Both the position numbers and the translations under genes were made by a program. A DNA stretch of 17,336 nucleotides from Larix sibirica (Eukaryota > Streptophyta > Pinopsida > Pinales > Pinaceae): the NCBI GenBank assembly GCA_004151065.3, contig NWUY0304652944.1, positions 1 to 17,336 on the forward strand, given 5' to 3'. Positions 1-9,702 of this stretch are shown here, one piece after another. The notes beneath the pieces are model-generated. The model had not been told where the DNA came from. It did not search any database and saw nothing but the letters and a program-made list of their open reading frames with translations. The stretch's first letter is position 1; every line of letters begins with the position of its first letter.

Positions 1-1140
1 GTCATTGGCATGAACCGGAACTACTACAAACTAGACTAGTTTTACTCTCATGAGCGCATGAGCAATGAACTGGGTTGCTATGGGGCCAGGCCTAAACTCG
101 CCATGGATACGTTGACAAGGCAATTAAACATGTATGTGTTCGGAACAAAAAAGAGAAATAATAATTCTTCTATCTAGCTTTAACATATGAGATCTCACGT
201 CTCCACTTGTTCATATATGATGTTTCCATATCTACGTGTGCATATATTTGAACCCTATCTGCCTGAGCTCCAGCGAATAAGCTTCTTCTTTTTGTGTCCT
301 TTGCAAAGAAAGAAAAGACCTTGCTTGCTTGCTAGCTAGCTGGGAACCCTAACTAACCAGAACAACTCCAATTTACATGTATTATGTTGTCATAATACCT
401 AACTAGTGTTCATATATGATGTCTCATAGATACGCACCTATGATGCCATAGATAAGTTTGAACTTGTATATAGCCCTAGAGTTCAATCCAAGAAAGCCTT
501 TTGAAAAGCCGCCTTAGTAGTTACTTGTTCCTATACGATGTCACATAGAGAATTTTATTTGCCATAAACAAAGAGAATCTCAATCAATTTCACATATTAT
601 ATCGCCATTTCTACGTTTTACTTGTTCCTATATTTCTTGATTCTATATATCTAATATATATATATATAACAACTCTAATTTATCCTAGACGACAAAGCCC
701 CAGAAGAGGCCCCGGTAGCTAGAGCTCTCCATGGGAAATGTGCCAAGGCCATAGCCCCAGAGTTCAATCCAAGTGAAAGCCGTAGTCTCCATTCTGTCAA
801 AAATAGAACCTAGTTACAATAATAGTTTATTTGGATTTGTCCCGCTGCTCTGAATAAGTATAATATGATATTGGCATAAGGACGTGTTCATACCGGACCT
901 ACTTTACAACCTACTATACGATGATATTTTATATTTACTTGTTCACATACTCTAGTCTCTGCTGCTAGAGCCGTAGAGTCAAGCTTCTGAATGCACTCTG
1001 CCTTTGCCGTGTGCTGCCTTTAACTTTGTGCAACTCTTTCTTCGAAATGAGAAGTAGATTTATTAGGTGTCATTGCTCATAAAACCCATATATATATGAT
1101 GACACCATAGATAACTTTTGCACCTTGATCTGAATAAGTT
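1..1140. repeat. Degenerate dispersed-repeat patchwork, no gene
   Basis: No gene is visible here. The stretch is built from diverged copies of a few short modules. The 16-mer tgttcatatatgatgt is exact at 208-223 and 407-422. Related forms follow at 523-548 (acttgttcctatacgatgt), 620-636, 911-950 and 1088-1112. A second module, atagccc(t/c)agagttcaatc, occurs at 470-492 and 751-773 with one mismatch over 23 bases. A third, a 'ctgaataagt' phrase, recurs near 850 and 1130. Spacing is irregular, so this is an eroded repeat cluster and not a clean tandem array. An AT dinucleotide run lies at about 653-668 and a tetranucleotide gctt/gcta run near 322-341. What is seen is the repetition; its origin is unknown. 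Confidence 0.6.
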
Positions 1141-1252
1141 TGTTTTAGTTTGGTAAGTCTGCTGGCATTTGGATCTTGTGCTTGGAATTCTTGTCCTGCT
1201 CACTGCTGCCTTTGCTTTTATAAATTACACTTCTATAATGGCACACTGAGTC

Positions 1253-1332
1253 CTTCTATAGCCAGCCTTCTGCTCACTGCTTCTGCTCACTCGCTGCTTA
1301 CCTCTCACTTCTATAGCCAGCCTTCTGCTCAC
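1253..1332. repeat. 25-bp perfect direct repeat, 55-bp period
   Basis: A 25-base sequence beginning cttctatagccagcc and ending ctgctcac occurs identically at 1253-1277 and 1308-1332. The sequence between contains further partial copies (ttctgctcac at 1281-1290), and ttttgctcactgg follows at about 1335. A weaker relative, acttctata, lies near 1229. The perfect identity contrasts with the eroded repeats to the left, so this duplication is younger. It lies inside an 85-codon open frame (1150-1407, +), whose openness probably reflects the repeat; I do not call that frame a gene. Confidence 0.8.
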
Positions 1333-1407
1333 CCTTTTGCTCACTGGAAGGCAAGCAATCCGATCAGCTCACTGAGCCTTGGGAGGAATGAAAATTTATT
1401 AGATTAA

Positions 1408-2604
1408 GTAAAGGTCGGGCTTATGCGTCGTGTAGGTTGGGTTTAATGCCTTGTAGTCTTGTTTGAAGCGGGTGGAGGGAGGTAGACTCTGCACTCAACC
1501 CAACCCGATCTATCTATATATATAGTGCACAAATGCTGTCTGGAAGTATTGGCATTCACACGGGGAGGCGGACTGGAAGCCGGGAAAGTAATTCCAGAAT
1601 TTGGAATTTCATAGGAAATAAAAAGGCTCTGCCGAACTAAGTGTAGGGAAGGAACAACTTTCTTTCCCAAACGGACATACATAGAGGGGCTAGGTACGAA
1701 GTGACTCAACCCAAAAAGGGCGAGGTACGAACCATCCATGCATGTATATCTCCTGCCCGTCTTTGCCCCTCAAATCACTAGCTAGAAGGTAAGTTCTTAT
1801 TTATTCCCCTAAAAACAATCCCAGGTGGTATGCCTGGTAGGCATGTTCATAAGTAATATGCATTTGGCTATGCTGTTTGTAATTATTTATATATGTAATT
1901 ACGCTTTCTTCGACCTAACGAATGGAAGTGAAATCTGATCTGGCGATACTGTAGATTGATAGCCTTTATCTTATTTAAGTAAGGGATGCAAAATTAGAAT
2001 AGTAGGGCAGTCATCCCAAAGATTGGCTGAACTGCTTATAATTACTCTTTATTAAATGTGTGGTGGATCACCATGATTTTTGTTTACTCCCCCTATCGCT
2101 TCCTAAATGGTCCCCCATTCATGGGTTGCGTTCAAATGGGGCTTCGGTTTCCCCATATATTAATTATAGCTTCGTCCGCACAAAGTTATTATAGAGAAAG
2201 GGGAATTGCCTATTAATTATTAGAGATTAATAAATTTATTAGGGGCACCTATTATAATCGGAGTGATTTGAATTAAGTTGGGTTATGATAGAAAGCTATG
2301 AGCACCATTATTATTTTGATCATCGGTTTTGTGGGCTCTTGCCGGATGCAGGCGAGATCAGTTAGAATAAATCCCTCTTTCCCCCCAATAATATAAAAGA
2401 GGGCGAAGGGATAATAAGGAACCCTATTATTACTTAAGAAAAATATATATATGAACATTACATAGAACTTGTTTCATATACCAATTGGCAAGATTGGAAA
2501 AACCTTAATCCATTTTATAGCTCCGATGAGGTTACCTTGGCCTCCCAAAAGTAAAAATTTTATTATTAAAGAATGTTGAATGAAGCTGTTTATCAAGAAT
2601 GGGT
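1408..2604. other. Gene-free intergenic DNA
   Basis: I see no gene here. A 98-codon minus-strand frame (1443-1739) has no recognisable domain and is treated as chance. A small hairpin, atgcct-ggt-aggcat, lies at about 1829-1843. The stretch from about 2040 to 2460 is AT-rich with short homopolymer runs. No RNA gene or mobile-element end was found. Confidence 0.5.
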
Positions 2605-2614
2605 CTCCGAGCCA

Positions 2615-2666
2615 AGTAGCCCAGCTCGAGTATCCAAGGCGAGCAGCCAGCCCAAGCCCAGTAGCC
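2615..2666 (+). repeat. Copy of an 'aagccsagtagcc' dispersed repeat
   Basis: The left part, agtagcccagctcgagtat (2615-2633), matches the reverse complement of 12094-12112 at 17 of 19 bases. The right part, ccagcccaagcccagtagcc (2647-2666), matches the reverse complement of 12061-12082 apart from a short indel. The two parts keep the same order in both places, so these are two inverted copies of one unit about 50 bases long. Related pieces lie at 6943-6981 (+) and 12527-12575 (minus). Confidence 0.6.
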
Positions 2667-2733
2667 AAAACCGACTCGTTCAGCGGTGATGGTCATTCTC
2701 GGCAGGTCTAGCCAAACTATCTCTAGCAACACA

Positions 2734-4385
2734 TCTAGTTATTGTCTAACCACACATTATAGCATTACGAGTTCTTCCAAGCCCAGGCGCCAAGCGTATT
2801 TGTAAGGCGGTTTCTTTCGTGAAGCCTAAAAGCAAGCAATGCGTCAAGTGCATCGTCGTCGGTTCGCAATTGGGTATTAACACGGGACGTCACAGGACAA
2901 CACAACAAACATAGGCAGATATATTGGAAGCGTACAGTAATTTATTCAATTGATCAATAACATATTATATAAGGAAGAAGGCGGGTACACATATAACCAC
3001 CGGCCGACAGGAGAGAAGCCCCAGAGAATATTTATGTACTACTGCCAATCTGGTAAAGTGATTTTCAATTTCAGATGCCAGGCAGGGCCATTTAAACCAG
3101 CCGTGGCGGAACATTGTAAATAAAACCCAATAATGAAAATGTGGTTATATAGGAATTTACCTAGTATATCTATTATTTTCACTATAAACTAACTGACCAA
3201 ATAAAATAAAGAATATAAATTAGAATTTGATGCAAAGTACCAGAATGAATGAAGCAAATCCACATATAAAAGGAACTTAAGGTAGCAGAAAAGCAATTAC
3301 AACTATGTAGGAGCACAGGCTTGTGGAGAGTCCAAAGAATGGATGATAGGAGCACCGAAAGCTAGGGTAAATGGTAGCTACGTCCAAGGTAGTGAGGAAA
3401 AGAACTTTAGTTTAGCTAGTTCAATTCCTAGTAGCAAGTGTTTTAAAGCAAAATAGATAGGTGCTCCCCTAAGCTCCGAGTGTCTACAGCAAACCACCAA
3501 GATATATAGCATGAATCCATAAGTGGAATGCATGTCCCTACAAGAAGTAAAAGCTTAAATAAATTGGGTTAAATTATAGCTAACCTCCATGATAGATTAA
3601 AGTGTGGGTGAATCAAGCAAACCGCTTTAGTATATTTAAGAGAAGCCAGATCTTTTATTATTCCATATGATTAAGGGTTCCTAACTTCAAACCCAGTGGA
3701 TAATTTTCTTCCTCGAAATATAGGATATATATTGATGCATTTGTGTTTCGATCGCGAAATTTATTAATAACCAGTTTGAGTAGTGTTCCCCTTCCCCCTA
3801 TCACACCTTGAATTAGACTAAGTTATCAGTGAAGGCTATTTTTAGTTACTTTCAACAGCGGATTTATGGAAGATCTTAGGGGCCTAGACAATATCATTTT
3901 GCTTTTTAGAGTAACTATCGCTCTGGCTTCTATCTTAAGGGTATAGCTAAAGGGGCAAGAGCTAAGGTTTTTTAGTCACTAGATTAGTATAAGTAATTAA
4001 AAATAGATAGCTTTTCACAATAGCTTATTATAATAGACTGGTCGGTCACCACAGTGCGGATCAACCTTAGTTAGCGAGCTTCTCTATATATGTAATGAAG
4101 TTCTATTGTTGTTTTTACACTGTAGCTTCTGGATCGGTAACTCTAGATGCTCCCTTACTTATCTGGCCTTTTTTGCCTCTGTTTCATAAGCCTATGCCCC
4201 TAGAGCTGCTAGTGGCTACCTTTAATGCTACCTGCTGCTTATATAGAAACAATAATGCTTTAAAATAAGCATGTGTAATAAGATGGAATAGAGCAGCTTC
4301 ATAAAAATATATACCTAGAGCTAACATCATCTAACCTAATTGTGACATAGTGGAATAAGCATGATTCACCGATAGATCACTACCA
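2734..4385. other. Gene-free, mostly AT-rich intergenic DNA
   Basis: No open frame of note, RNA gene or repeat array was recognised across this stretch. The phrase gctagttcaattcctag near 3415-3431 resembles a tRNA T-arm, but no other tRNA arm accompanies it. Base composition is AT-rich, especially 3120-3300 and 3540-3780. Confidence 0.5.
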
Positions 4386-4433
4386 CACTATAGGAGATTT
4401 ACAGATAGGTTTTTATTCCTGTCTCCTATAGTG
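4386..4433. repeat. Perfect 12-bp stem-loop with CACTA/TAGTG ends
   Basis: The arms cactataggaga (4386-4397) and tctcctatagtg (4422-4433) are exact reverse complements, separated by a 24-base loop. The outer ends read CACTA and TAGTG, the terminal bases typical of En/Spm (CACTA) transposon inverted repeats. The flanking triplets differ (cca before, aag after), so there is no 3-bp target-site duplication. At 48 bp it is far too short for a normal element. It may be a transposon end remnant, a foldback microelement, or a transcript hairpin. The stem is certain; its identity is not. Confidence 0.75.
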
Positions 4434-5141
4434 AAGACACAAAAGAAATACTATTTCCTTTTTTATCCCTTGTCCTACGGTGCGCCAGTGTCTTTACTCA
4501 GGCGAGCGTTAGCTATGGTTACACCTATGATTTGAAAGTCATTTTTGTAATAACGTCCTTAAGTTGGTTGGGGAAGCGACAGCGATCAATCAAACCGATC
4601 TTGCGGTAGCCATTTCATAGGAAAAAGCGTTATCAACTGTTAAACCACCATTTTCAATCTAATTCAATTCAATTGTTTGTTTAACCCGCCCACGACGTTT
4701 TTTTATTTATGTTCGTGGGGTATTGAGCTGTAGCATGTTCTCGGGCAAGCGTTCGTTAGCTATTAACAATCAACAAGAAGGCAATTGGTCAAAAAAACAA
4801 AATGTGAAGGGACTCAGAAAAAGGTACTCAATCGGTCATGGGTAATGGGCTGCCAACTAGTGAATTGGGTTCTACCGGGAATAGTTATATGAGAATGTAT
4901 TTAAGACGATTCCTCTCGACATTGATGTTGAACCTAATCAGTTGTGCGAACCTCTCATCAGAGCAATTGTAAAACCCAACCCCGTTTCAAAAGTCTTCTG
5001 GTATACACGTATATAAAACACTCGTGAAGAGAGTAAAAGCAGCAGGTGAGATAAATAATAAGGCGCTTTGCATGTGCTATTTAGCTTTGGGCCGCCTTCC
5101 CTCAAAGCGTGTGTGCAATCAATCGAATAAAGAATCAAATC
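4434..5141. other. Gene-free intergenic DNA
   Basis: No recognisable gene, RNA or repeat array. A short minus-strand open frame at 4938-5144 has no family resemblance. The string gtgcgaacctctc near 4944 resembles a group II intron 5' end, but nothing resembling domain V follows on either strand. Confidence 0.5.
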
Positions 5142-5180
5142 CAATCGCTGCTATTTAATCGCAATTGCTATTGAATCGCC
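5142..5180 (+). repeat. Short tandem duplication (about 20 bp)
   Basis: Two abutting related units, caatcgctgctatttaatcg (5142-5161) and caattgctattgaatcgcc (5162-5180), form a slightly diverged tandem pair. Further 'aatcg' phrases occur just upstream (about 5118) and downstream. Confidence 0.6.
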
Positions 5181-5700
5181 AACGAACGCCAATAAACATA
5201 AAATTGAACATCTACATTGAATATCCATTTCACCCATCGAACCCTGCCCCTGCGGCTGCCCCACCCCCCCAGTGGGTATCGGTTTGTTTAAGCGGCAGTA
5301 AGACCTCCTATTCGTAGGTGGAAAGTGTATTCTTATCGGGCTAATCAAGTCAATGGGTCAGTTGAATCGGGAGGAATCGGGCTCACCAAGGTAATTTATA
5401 AAAAGAAGGTAATCGGTCTCAAGGAATCGGTAACAACAAGGTCGTCCTCAACAAATGAATTGGGAGCAACCACCCACCTTGCATGCGGGGGATCTACACC
5501 TGACATCGACTGAAACCTGGGATCGAGTGGATCTTAAACAGGGTAAACTCTCAGAAGGCAAGAGTAATAAGAAAGTATCGTCGAAACAAGGTTCCCATTC
5601 AACAGGGATCATAAAAAAAAATGTTTACTTAGGCCCCGCTACCTCTTGTTCGCTCTCTCTTTTGGACCCAAGGCAATCGAACCAGGCATAAGTAATCTTA
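5181..5700. other. Gene-free DNA with 'aatcgg' phrases
   Basis: Short 'ggaatcgg' and 'gtaatcgg' phrases recur between about 5365 and 5445, a degenerate repeat with no fixed period. Two overlapping plus-strand open frames (5325-5513 and 5455-5691) translate to low-information protein with no domain or hydrophobic segment I recognise. I regard them as chance frames. Confidence 0.45.
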
Positions 5701-5773
5701 ATTTGGTCTTTTTTCGTCAATCCGTTTCGTCATTTCATCCTCCTCTTTTAATATTCTCTTTTCCGTCACATCT

Positions 5774-5837
5774 GTTCTTCCGTCTTTTGTAATCCTCACT
5801 TCCTTCCGTTCTTCCTTCTGTTTTAATCGTCACTTCC
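5774..5837 (+). repeat. 30-bp tandem repeat in a pyrimidine-rich tract
   Basis: Copy 1 (5774-5803) begins gttcttccgtcttttg and copy 2 (5808-5837) begins gttcttccttctgttt. They match at 26 of 30 positions without gaps and are spaced 34 bases apart. Diverged relatives (cgtcatttcatcc) precede them from about 5718. The whole stretch 5700-5840 is strongly C/T-rich on the + strand. Confidence 0.75.
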
Positions 5838-6372
5838 AAATTATTATCGATCCAGTTATACCAACTACGTATACTTTTTACTCTATGGTTCCCTACAAAT
5901 ACCTGGAGTCAAGGGGTCGCCTCGCCCTTCACCTATTAGAGTGGTTCGTACGTCACACCTACTACTGAAAAACAGCGGAGCAGCCGGCCGGGGGAATGAT
6001 CAATACTTGTGCTTGATAAATAACCTTGCCTTCATTCGATCCCAAGGCGAGGAATTGGGACATTGTTGCGTATAGATTTATATACGTTGCCGTAATTCAC
6101 TATAGAATCATCTTTCCTCCACAAATTCTCTGGTGATTACCGAAACGCGCGGAGCCTAACTAATTAACTAATTGGTATTGGATGTATCATTATATTTTCA
6201 AATCTGCACGGTTGCATAGAATAGATACCTTACCTTATATAGTATAGTAAAGCAGTCTCACTACGGGTATCCAGTTGTAGGGCGCCCTATCTACTAAACC
6301 AATCCATATCGGCCCCATTGCTGGTAAAAAACAAAAAGGATAGTACATACGCAGCCTATTTTTAGACACAGA
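5838..6372. other. Gene-free intergenic DNA
   Basis: No gene, RNA or array recognised. The unidentified minus-strand frame that enters from the right ends at a stop codon at 6373-6375; a further open stretch beyond that stop has no protein-like character I trust. Confidence 0.45.
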
Positions 6373-6375
6373 CTA

Positions 6376-6879
6376 GCGCCTATGCATTGTCGGATTTATC
6401 TGAAAGGAATCTCTAACCATTTGGCTCTCCAAGTTCTTTCTAGCTCGCTTGACCCCCATTTTATGTTTGCGAGCTAGTTTAAGAACATCAATCTCGTTCT
6501 TAGTAATCCCTTCAAAGAGCACAAACGTACCACCCTCCTCGGGCGAAGAAGTGGTTTTCTACACCCAGGAGTTGATACCCTTAGAAACTATAAATTGAAC
6601 ATCACTTACTCCCCAATCTTGCCACTGCTGCTTATGTAAATTGATAATGCGTTTCCGAACGGTGCGAAGACAAACAGAGCCAATAATGGGTATGAACCCC
6701 AAAAACAGCTTACGGTGCGGGCGTATTGGGTAATGCGTCCTCTTATTGGTCCGTGAGATGGGAATGTGTACGTGAGATTGGCCTATTATCGGGGCGTGAG
6801 CAGTAAATGATGGGTCCGTTAGAATAGGGTTTTTATTGGGCTGTGAGATTAAATCAAGTAATAGTGAACTAATTGGGTT
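6376..6879 (-). pseudogene. Unidentified decayed coding-like frame
   Basis: Read on the minus strand, one frame is open for 106 codons (6879 down to 6562), meets a single UAG (6561-6559), then stays open for 61 more codons to a stop at 6375-6373. About 6700 to 6376 reads like genuine protein. Before the UAG are the phrases RTVRKRIINLHKQQWQDWG and DVQFIVSKGINSW. After it come GGTFVLFEGITKNEIDVLK and ARKHKMGVKRARKNLESQ, a basic, helix-like tail. The upstream part (6700-6879) coincides with a degenerate repeat and is probably not coding. No plausible start codon precedes the UAG. I do not recognise the family and see no catalytic motif. Open runs of this length can arise by chance here, so the case rests on residue make-up. 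It could be a fragment of a transferred nuclear or plasmid gene. Confidence 0.3.
6433..6486. repeat. Imperfect stem-loop
   Basis: The arms gttctt-t-ctagctcgc (6433-6448) and gcgagctag-ttt-aagaac (6469-6486) pair as 9 bp plus 6 bp with a small asymmetric bulge, around a 20-base loop. The hairpin lies inside the unidentified minus-strand coding-like frame, where the two arms encode LAR and RAR-type basic stretches. It may be fortuitous. Confidence 0.55.
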
Positions 6880-6905
6880 TTATGTATCCTATTGGGATTG
6901 AGCTG
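6742..6905 (+). repeat. Degenerate tandem repeat, four units
   Basis: Related units begin at 6742 (cttattggtccgtgagat), 6782 (cctattatcggggcgtgag), 6832 (tttattgggctgtgagatt) and 6888 (cctattgggattgagctg), spaced 40, 50 and 56 bases apart. The shared core is 'tattgg' followed by 'cgtgaga'. A partial unit (gtattgggtaat) precedes them near 6723. A copy of the 'aagccgag' dispersed repeat follows at 6943-6981. Confidence 0.55.
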
Positions 6906-6981
6906 TTGCATCTGTTTTAGCGGAGCATTTCATCCCAGCCAAACCGAGCACCCAAGCCGAGCAGTCCAGCCCAGGTAGTAC

Positions 6982-7796
6982 TCTCCCCCCGTCCCTCCCG
7001 TATGTTTATATTCCTATTTTGTTTACTGTATGGGTCCTATTCCTTCCTCTCTTGGGTGTGTATGCCTATGATCAAGTGCTCCTGTCTAGTCTTCCTCATT
7101 CATCCGTGTTGGTAGGAACGCTCTTCTCATAAGACTAATCCGTTTATAAATCCGATCGAATCAGTTCACTCGATCAAAGGCTATTCCCTCCCGTAATATG
7201 TCAATTAAGTATATACAGAATTATAAACCACTGCTGGGCTTTAATAGGCAAACTGGCTCCTCCTTCTTATTATCCTGGCTTTTTACCTTCCCTGTGACAG
7301 GTGATACTTGTGGGCTTGGTAAAAGGCGAAGAAAGGCTTAAGGTGTTAAGGGTAAATTCTCTTTCATGCATTCTTTCGGGTATAACCGGTTCCTTCTCTC
7401 TAATCTGGTGGAAACAGGGTAATGTAAGGAAAATTGATCTATCTGGTTTGTCATAGTGAACTTATCTTAAATGGCCAAATTGAATAATAAAACCATTACT
7501 TTGAAACCCCGAATGATAGATTATGCCCCGGTTCAAAACGAGGACCCGGGAGGGATCTTATAGCTACGCCCCCTCACCCAAATAGTACTTAGGTTTTCCT
7601 TATTATGTAGCAAGCAAACCATATTCCTATTGATGAGTTAAAGCTGATTGATGAAGCACTTCTTCTTCACTTTCATACTCACATTCTGAATGGAGCAAGT
7701 AGGAACGTCTCTATGTAACACCCTACTGAAACTCTCTTACTAGGGAAAACACCTAATAATTCATTCCTCTTGGGACTATCCGACACCTCTGCCTCA
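6982..7796. other. Gene-free intergenic DNA
   Basis: No coding, RNA or repeat signature that I can support. Short tracts such as cttcctctcttg near 7040 and a run of C and T around 6979-7000 are the only compositional features. Confidence 0.5.
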
Positions 7797-7965
7797 GCCC
7801 TAATACATACTTTATCTCAGCCATCAGCCCATTACATAACCTATACCTTACCCTATCTGAACCTTGCTGATCTACATCTTACCTTAATACACCTTACCTA
7901 TGGGGATACTCGCCTTAATACAACTTACCTCTTACAGCTGCAGTTAATACATACGCATTCTGTTC
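7797..7965 (+). repeat. Degenerate tandem repeat, about 31-bp period
   Basis: The phrases ccttaatacaccttacct (7882-7899) and ccttaatacaacttacct (7913-7930) differ by one base. Looser relatives are ccctaatacatacttta (from 7798), acctataccttaccct (about 7840) and gttaatacatacgc (about 7945). The array explains the 68-codon plus-strand open frame across it (7770-7976), which I do not call a gene. Confidence 0.6.
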
Positions 7966-8264
7966 GTTCGCCATAGAAAGTTCCCATTCTGACGCACCAG
8001 ACCTGCACTAGAGTTACCCCCTTTACCCCCTCTATATTGGAATAATAACAGAATGATAAACATTATATAAACATGCCGAACCTGCTGACCCTCGAAACTA
8101 TATAACTCCACCTCAACCGGAATACAGGAAACAACATAGATGGGAAAGCACGAGACGGGAACACTACAGGCTTCGCAAAACTCCCCTGTGGCTAGTGGCG
8201 GGGTTAGCTCGACTTCGTTTGACCTAAACCTTGTTTTACCCTATACCTTGTATGTGATATAGAG
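7966..8264. other. Gene-free intergenic DNA
   Basis: Nothing identifiable. The phrase tacaggcttcg (8164-8174) recurs at about 8280-8290, the only repeat noted. Confidence 0.45.
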
Positions 8265-8413
8265 ATGGTAGCAAGAAAGATACAGGCTTCGATCAGCATC
8301 TATACTTTAAGGCCCTCAGGACAGGAAACATTAATCATTGACCTTTCACGCCTTCAGCAGCAAATTACCATAGCTCATATTAGTGATGAGGGTGGGGCCA
8401 AGCTACCAACGGC

Positions 8414-8457
8414 TATGACAACAGCTACAGCTGGGTATACAACAACAGCTACAACGG
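8414..8457 (+). repeat. 22-bp tandem duplication
   Basis: Two abutting units, tatgacaacagctacagct (8414-8435) and tatacaacaacagctacaa (8436-8457), are clearly related. They give the Thr/Ala-rich tail of a 71-codon open frame (8265-8480). That frame has no recognisable domain, and its low-complexity end is a by-product of the repeat. Confidence 0.6.
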
Positions 8458-8753
8458 CGGACAAACATTCAACTTTTTAGTGTTATGAGGTGCACAAGAT
8501 AAGAGAAACAAAGGAAGAAGGGGTTCTTATATGCTTGTTTCTTAAGCTGCTGGCCGGGATCAATAAACAGAGGAGGTGGTTTCTGCAAAGGAAAGGTGTG
8601 CTGCTTGCCCCCTTGGTACTGGTGGTGGTCGCTTGCCTCTATTGGTGGGAAAGAGGGACGCTACCGCGAGGGGAGCACTTTAATATCCTCGAGCCCATAA
8701 ATATATTTTCTATTTACTGAACTATATACATACCCTCTTAATAAAGTTTCTCT

Positions 8754-8921
8754 ATGATAGCCAGCCCTTCCCGGTATGTAATCCAAGTTTTGATGCCAAG
8801 TGGATTTTTGGAAACAATAGAGGAGGTCGACGATACCCTTTCTGATCTTTTACCTATGAATGAGTTGCAGGATGCCGCTGCAAATTGTTTATGCATTGAT
8901 AAAATACCTGGTTTTTACTAG
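8754..8921 (+). CDS. Small unidentified open frame (55 aa), doubtful
   Basis: An ATG at 8754 opens a 55-codon frame ending at a UAG (8919-8921), with an in-frame UAA a few codons upstream of the ATG. The translation has a hydrophobic start (MIASPSRYVIQVLMPSGF), an acidic middle (ETIEEVDDTLSDLLPMNEL) and a short Cys-containing end. I recognise no family, and there is no signal peptide or membrane helix. Two parts of it (8781-8800 and 8805-8835) recur as non-coding dispersed repeats elsewhere in the window, which argues against a true gene. Open runs of this length are common by chance here. Listed only because the composition looks protein-like. Confidence 0.12.
   Translation: MIASPSRYVIQVLMPSGFLETIEEVDDTLSDLLPMNELQDAAANCLCIDKIPGFY
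8781..8835 (+). repeat. Dispersed repeat with gaggtcgacgata core, copy 1
   Basis: This copy contains atccaagttttgatgccaag (8781-8800), then ggaaacaatagaggaggtc and the core gaggtcgacgata (8823-8835). The same two parts occur at 12314-12375 in the opposite order: the core-containing part (12319-12344) comes first and atccaagtggtgatgcc (12356-12372) follows. The swap is what two differently phased samples of a former tandem array would show. A third relative of the first part lies at 9703-9730. Confidence 0.65.
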
Positions 8922-9297
8922 GCACTATTTTTGGGTGGACCATATCTTTGAAAATATTATCATTCACTTGTTTCTTACATAAATTCCTTTTTAGGTGGTC
9001 CCGGGCATCATCATAATAAGGGCCGCTACAAATATTTATTGTTACTAATATATTAACATTTCAGGTAATTTATATATTTTAGGCAGGATGGATTATCCTC
9101 ATATGTTTTTGAACCGATCACGATACTTACGATCATCTGTTGAGAGAACTTGCTGAGCCGCCATTTTTTTGGATAATAACATATGGAATGAACCTTATAA
9201 ACTCTCATCTTACAGGAATAAGCGTTCCCCAGATTCCCCAGTATGCCTTCTGTATGCTTTATGTGCTTATATCCGCTTTTTTATAGTGAGCGATTGT
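8922..9297. other. Gene-free intergenic DNA
   Basis: A plus-strand frame from about 9117 to 9285 is stop-free and translates to mixed, partly hydrophobic residues (it includes DHLLRELAEPPFFW). It has no recognisable family or good start, and its length is within chance expectation. No RNA gene or repeat array seen. Confidence 0.4.
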
Positions 9298-9380
9298 TCG
9301 ATGCTGATTAATAAGTGTCTTATCTGGGGGGGTGTAAACAACTGAACCATCTTACGGGAGAGGAATTATTGATCGAGTTA
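9298..9380 (+). repeat. G-run dispersed repeat, copy 1
   Basis: In order: cgatgctgatt (9299-9309), a ttat phrase, a 7-G run (9326-9332), gtgtaaacaactga (about 9333-9346) and atcttacgggagag (9349-9362). The segment 13015-13085 carries the same landmarks in the same order: cgatgctgatt, ttattag, an 8-G run, cgtttacaactgcc and atattccggtagag. The 14-mer atcttacgggagag is repeated exactly at 9550-9563. Spacing is nearly conserved between the two long copies, so this is one diverged unit of about 70-80 bases. Confidence 0.6.
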
Positions 9381-9702
9381 AACTGATTGGATTGGATTCT
9401 ATAAACTAATGAGTAGTCTTATTAGAGAGGCGTCCAACTGACGAGTATTCTGCGGAGAGGAGGTGAGGGACATTTAGTCGCTCGATCAAGATACGAGATC
9501 GAGGGACGCGCTAAACCCGACCAAAGAAGGGGGAGGAGTTACAATGAATATCTTACGGGAGAGCAAGTTACAACTGACCCAATCACACGTCCCAATAATT
9601 CCACATATAACTCCCAATAGGTATAATCTATCACTCCCTATACAATCCAATCTCACGTCCTCCGAGATAGGCGATCCCACCGGCACACTTCCCAAAGAGT
9701 CG
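9381..9702. other. Gene-free DNA with repeat fragments
   Basis: Contains the exact 14-mer atcttacgggagag (9550-9563) and cacgtcccaataattcc (about 9586-9602). The latter resembles tatcacgtcccgatgcgag near 12429. Overlapping open frames on both strands (9486-9695 minus, 9544-9753 plus) have no recognisable protein. Confidence 0.4.

Noticed and set aside
1443-1739. 98-codon minus-strand open frame, the longest in the window
   Set aside because: No domain, signal or family recognised; frames of this length are expected by chance in 17 kb read six ways.
3400-3440. T-arm-like string gctagttcaattcctag
   Set aside because: No acceptor stem, D-arm or anticodon arm can be placed around it. Other T-loop-like strings (481, 761, 5680, 12478) fail the same test.
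4383-4436. CACTA transposon call for the 48-bp foldback
   Set aside because: No matching 3-bp flanking duplication and no internal sequence; only the hairpin is reported.
4938-5000. Group II intron-like 5' end (gtgcg...)
   Set aside because: No domain V-like GAGCCGTATG...GTACGGTTC pattern on either strand of the window.
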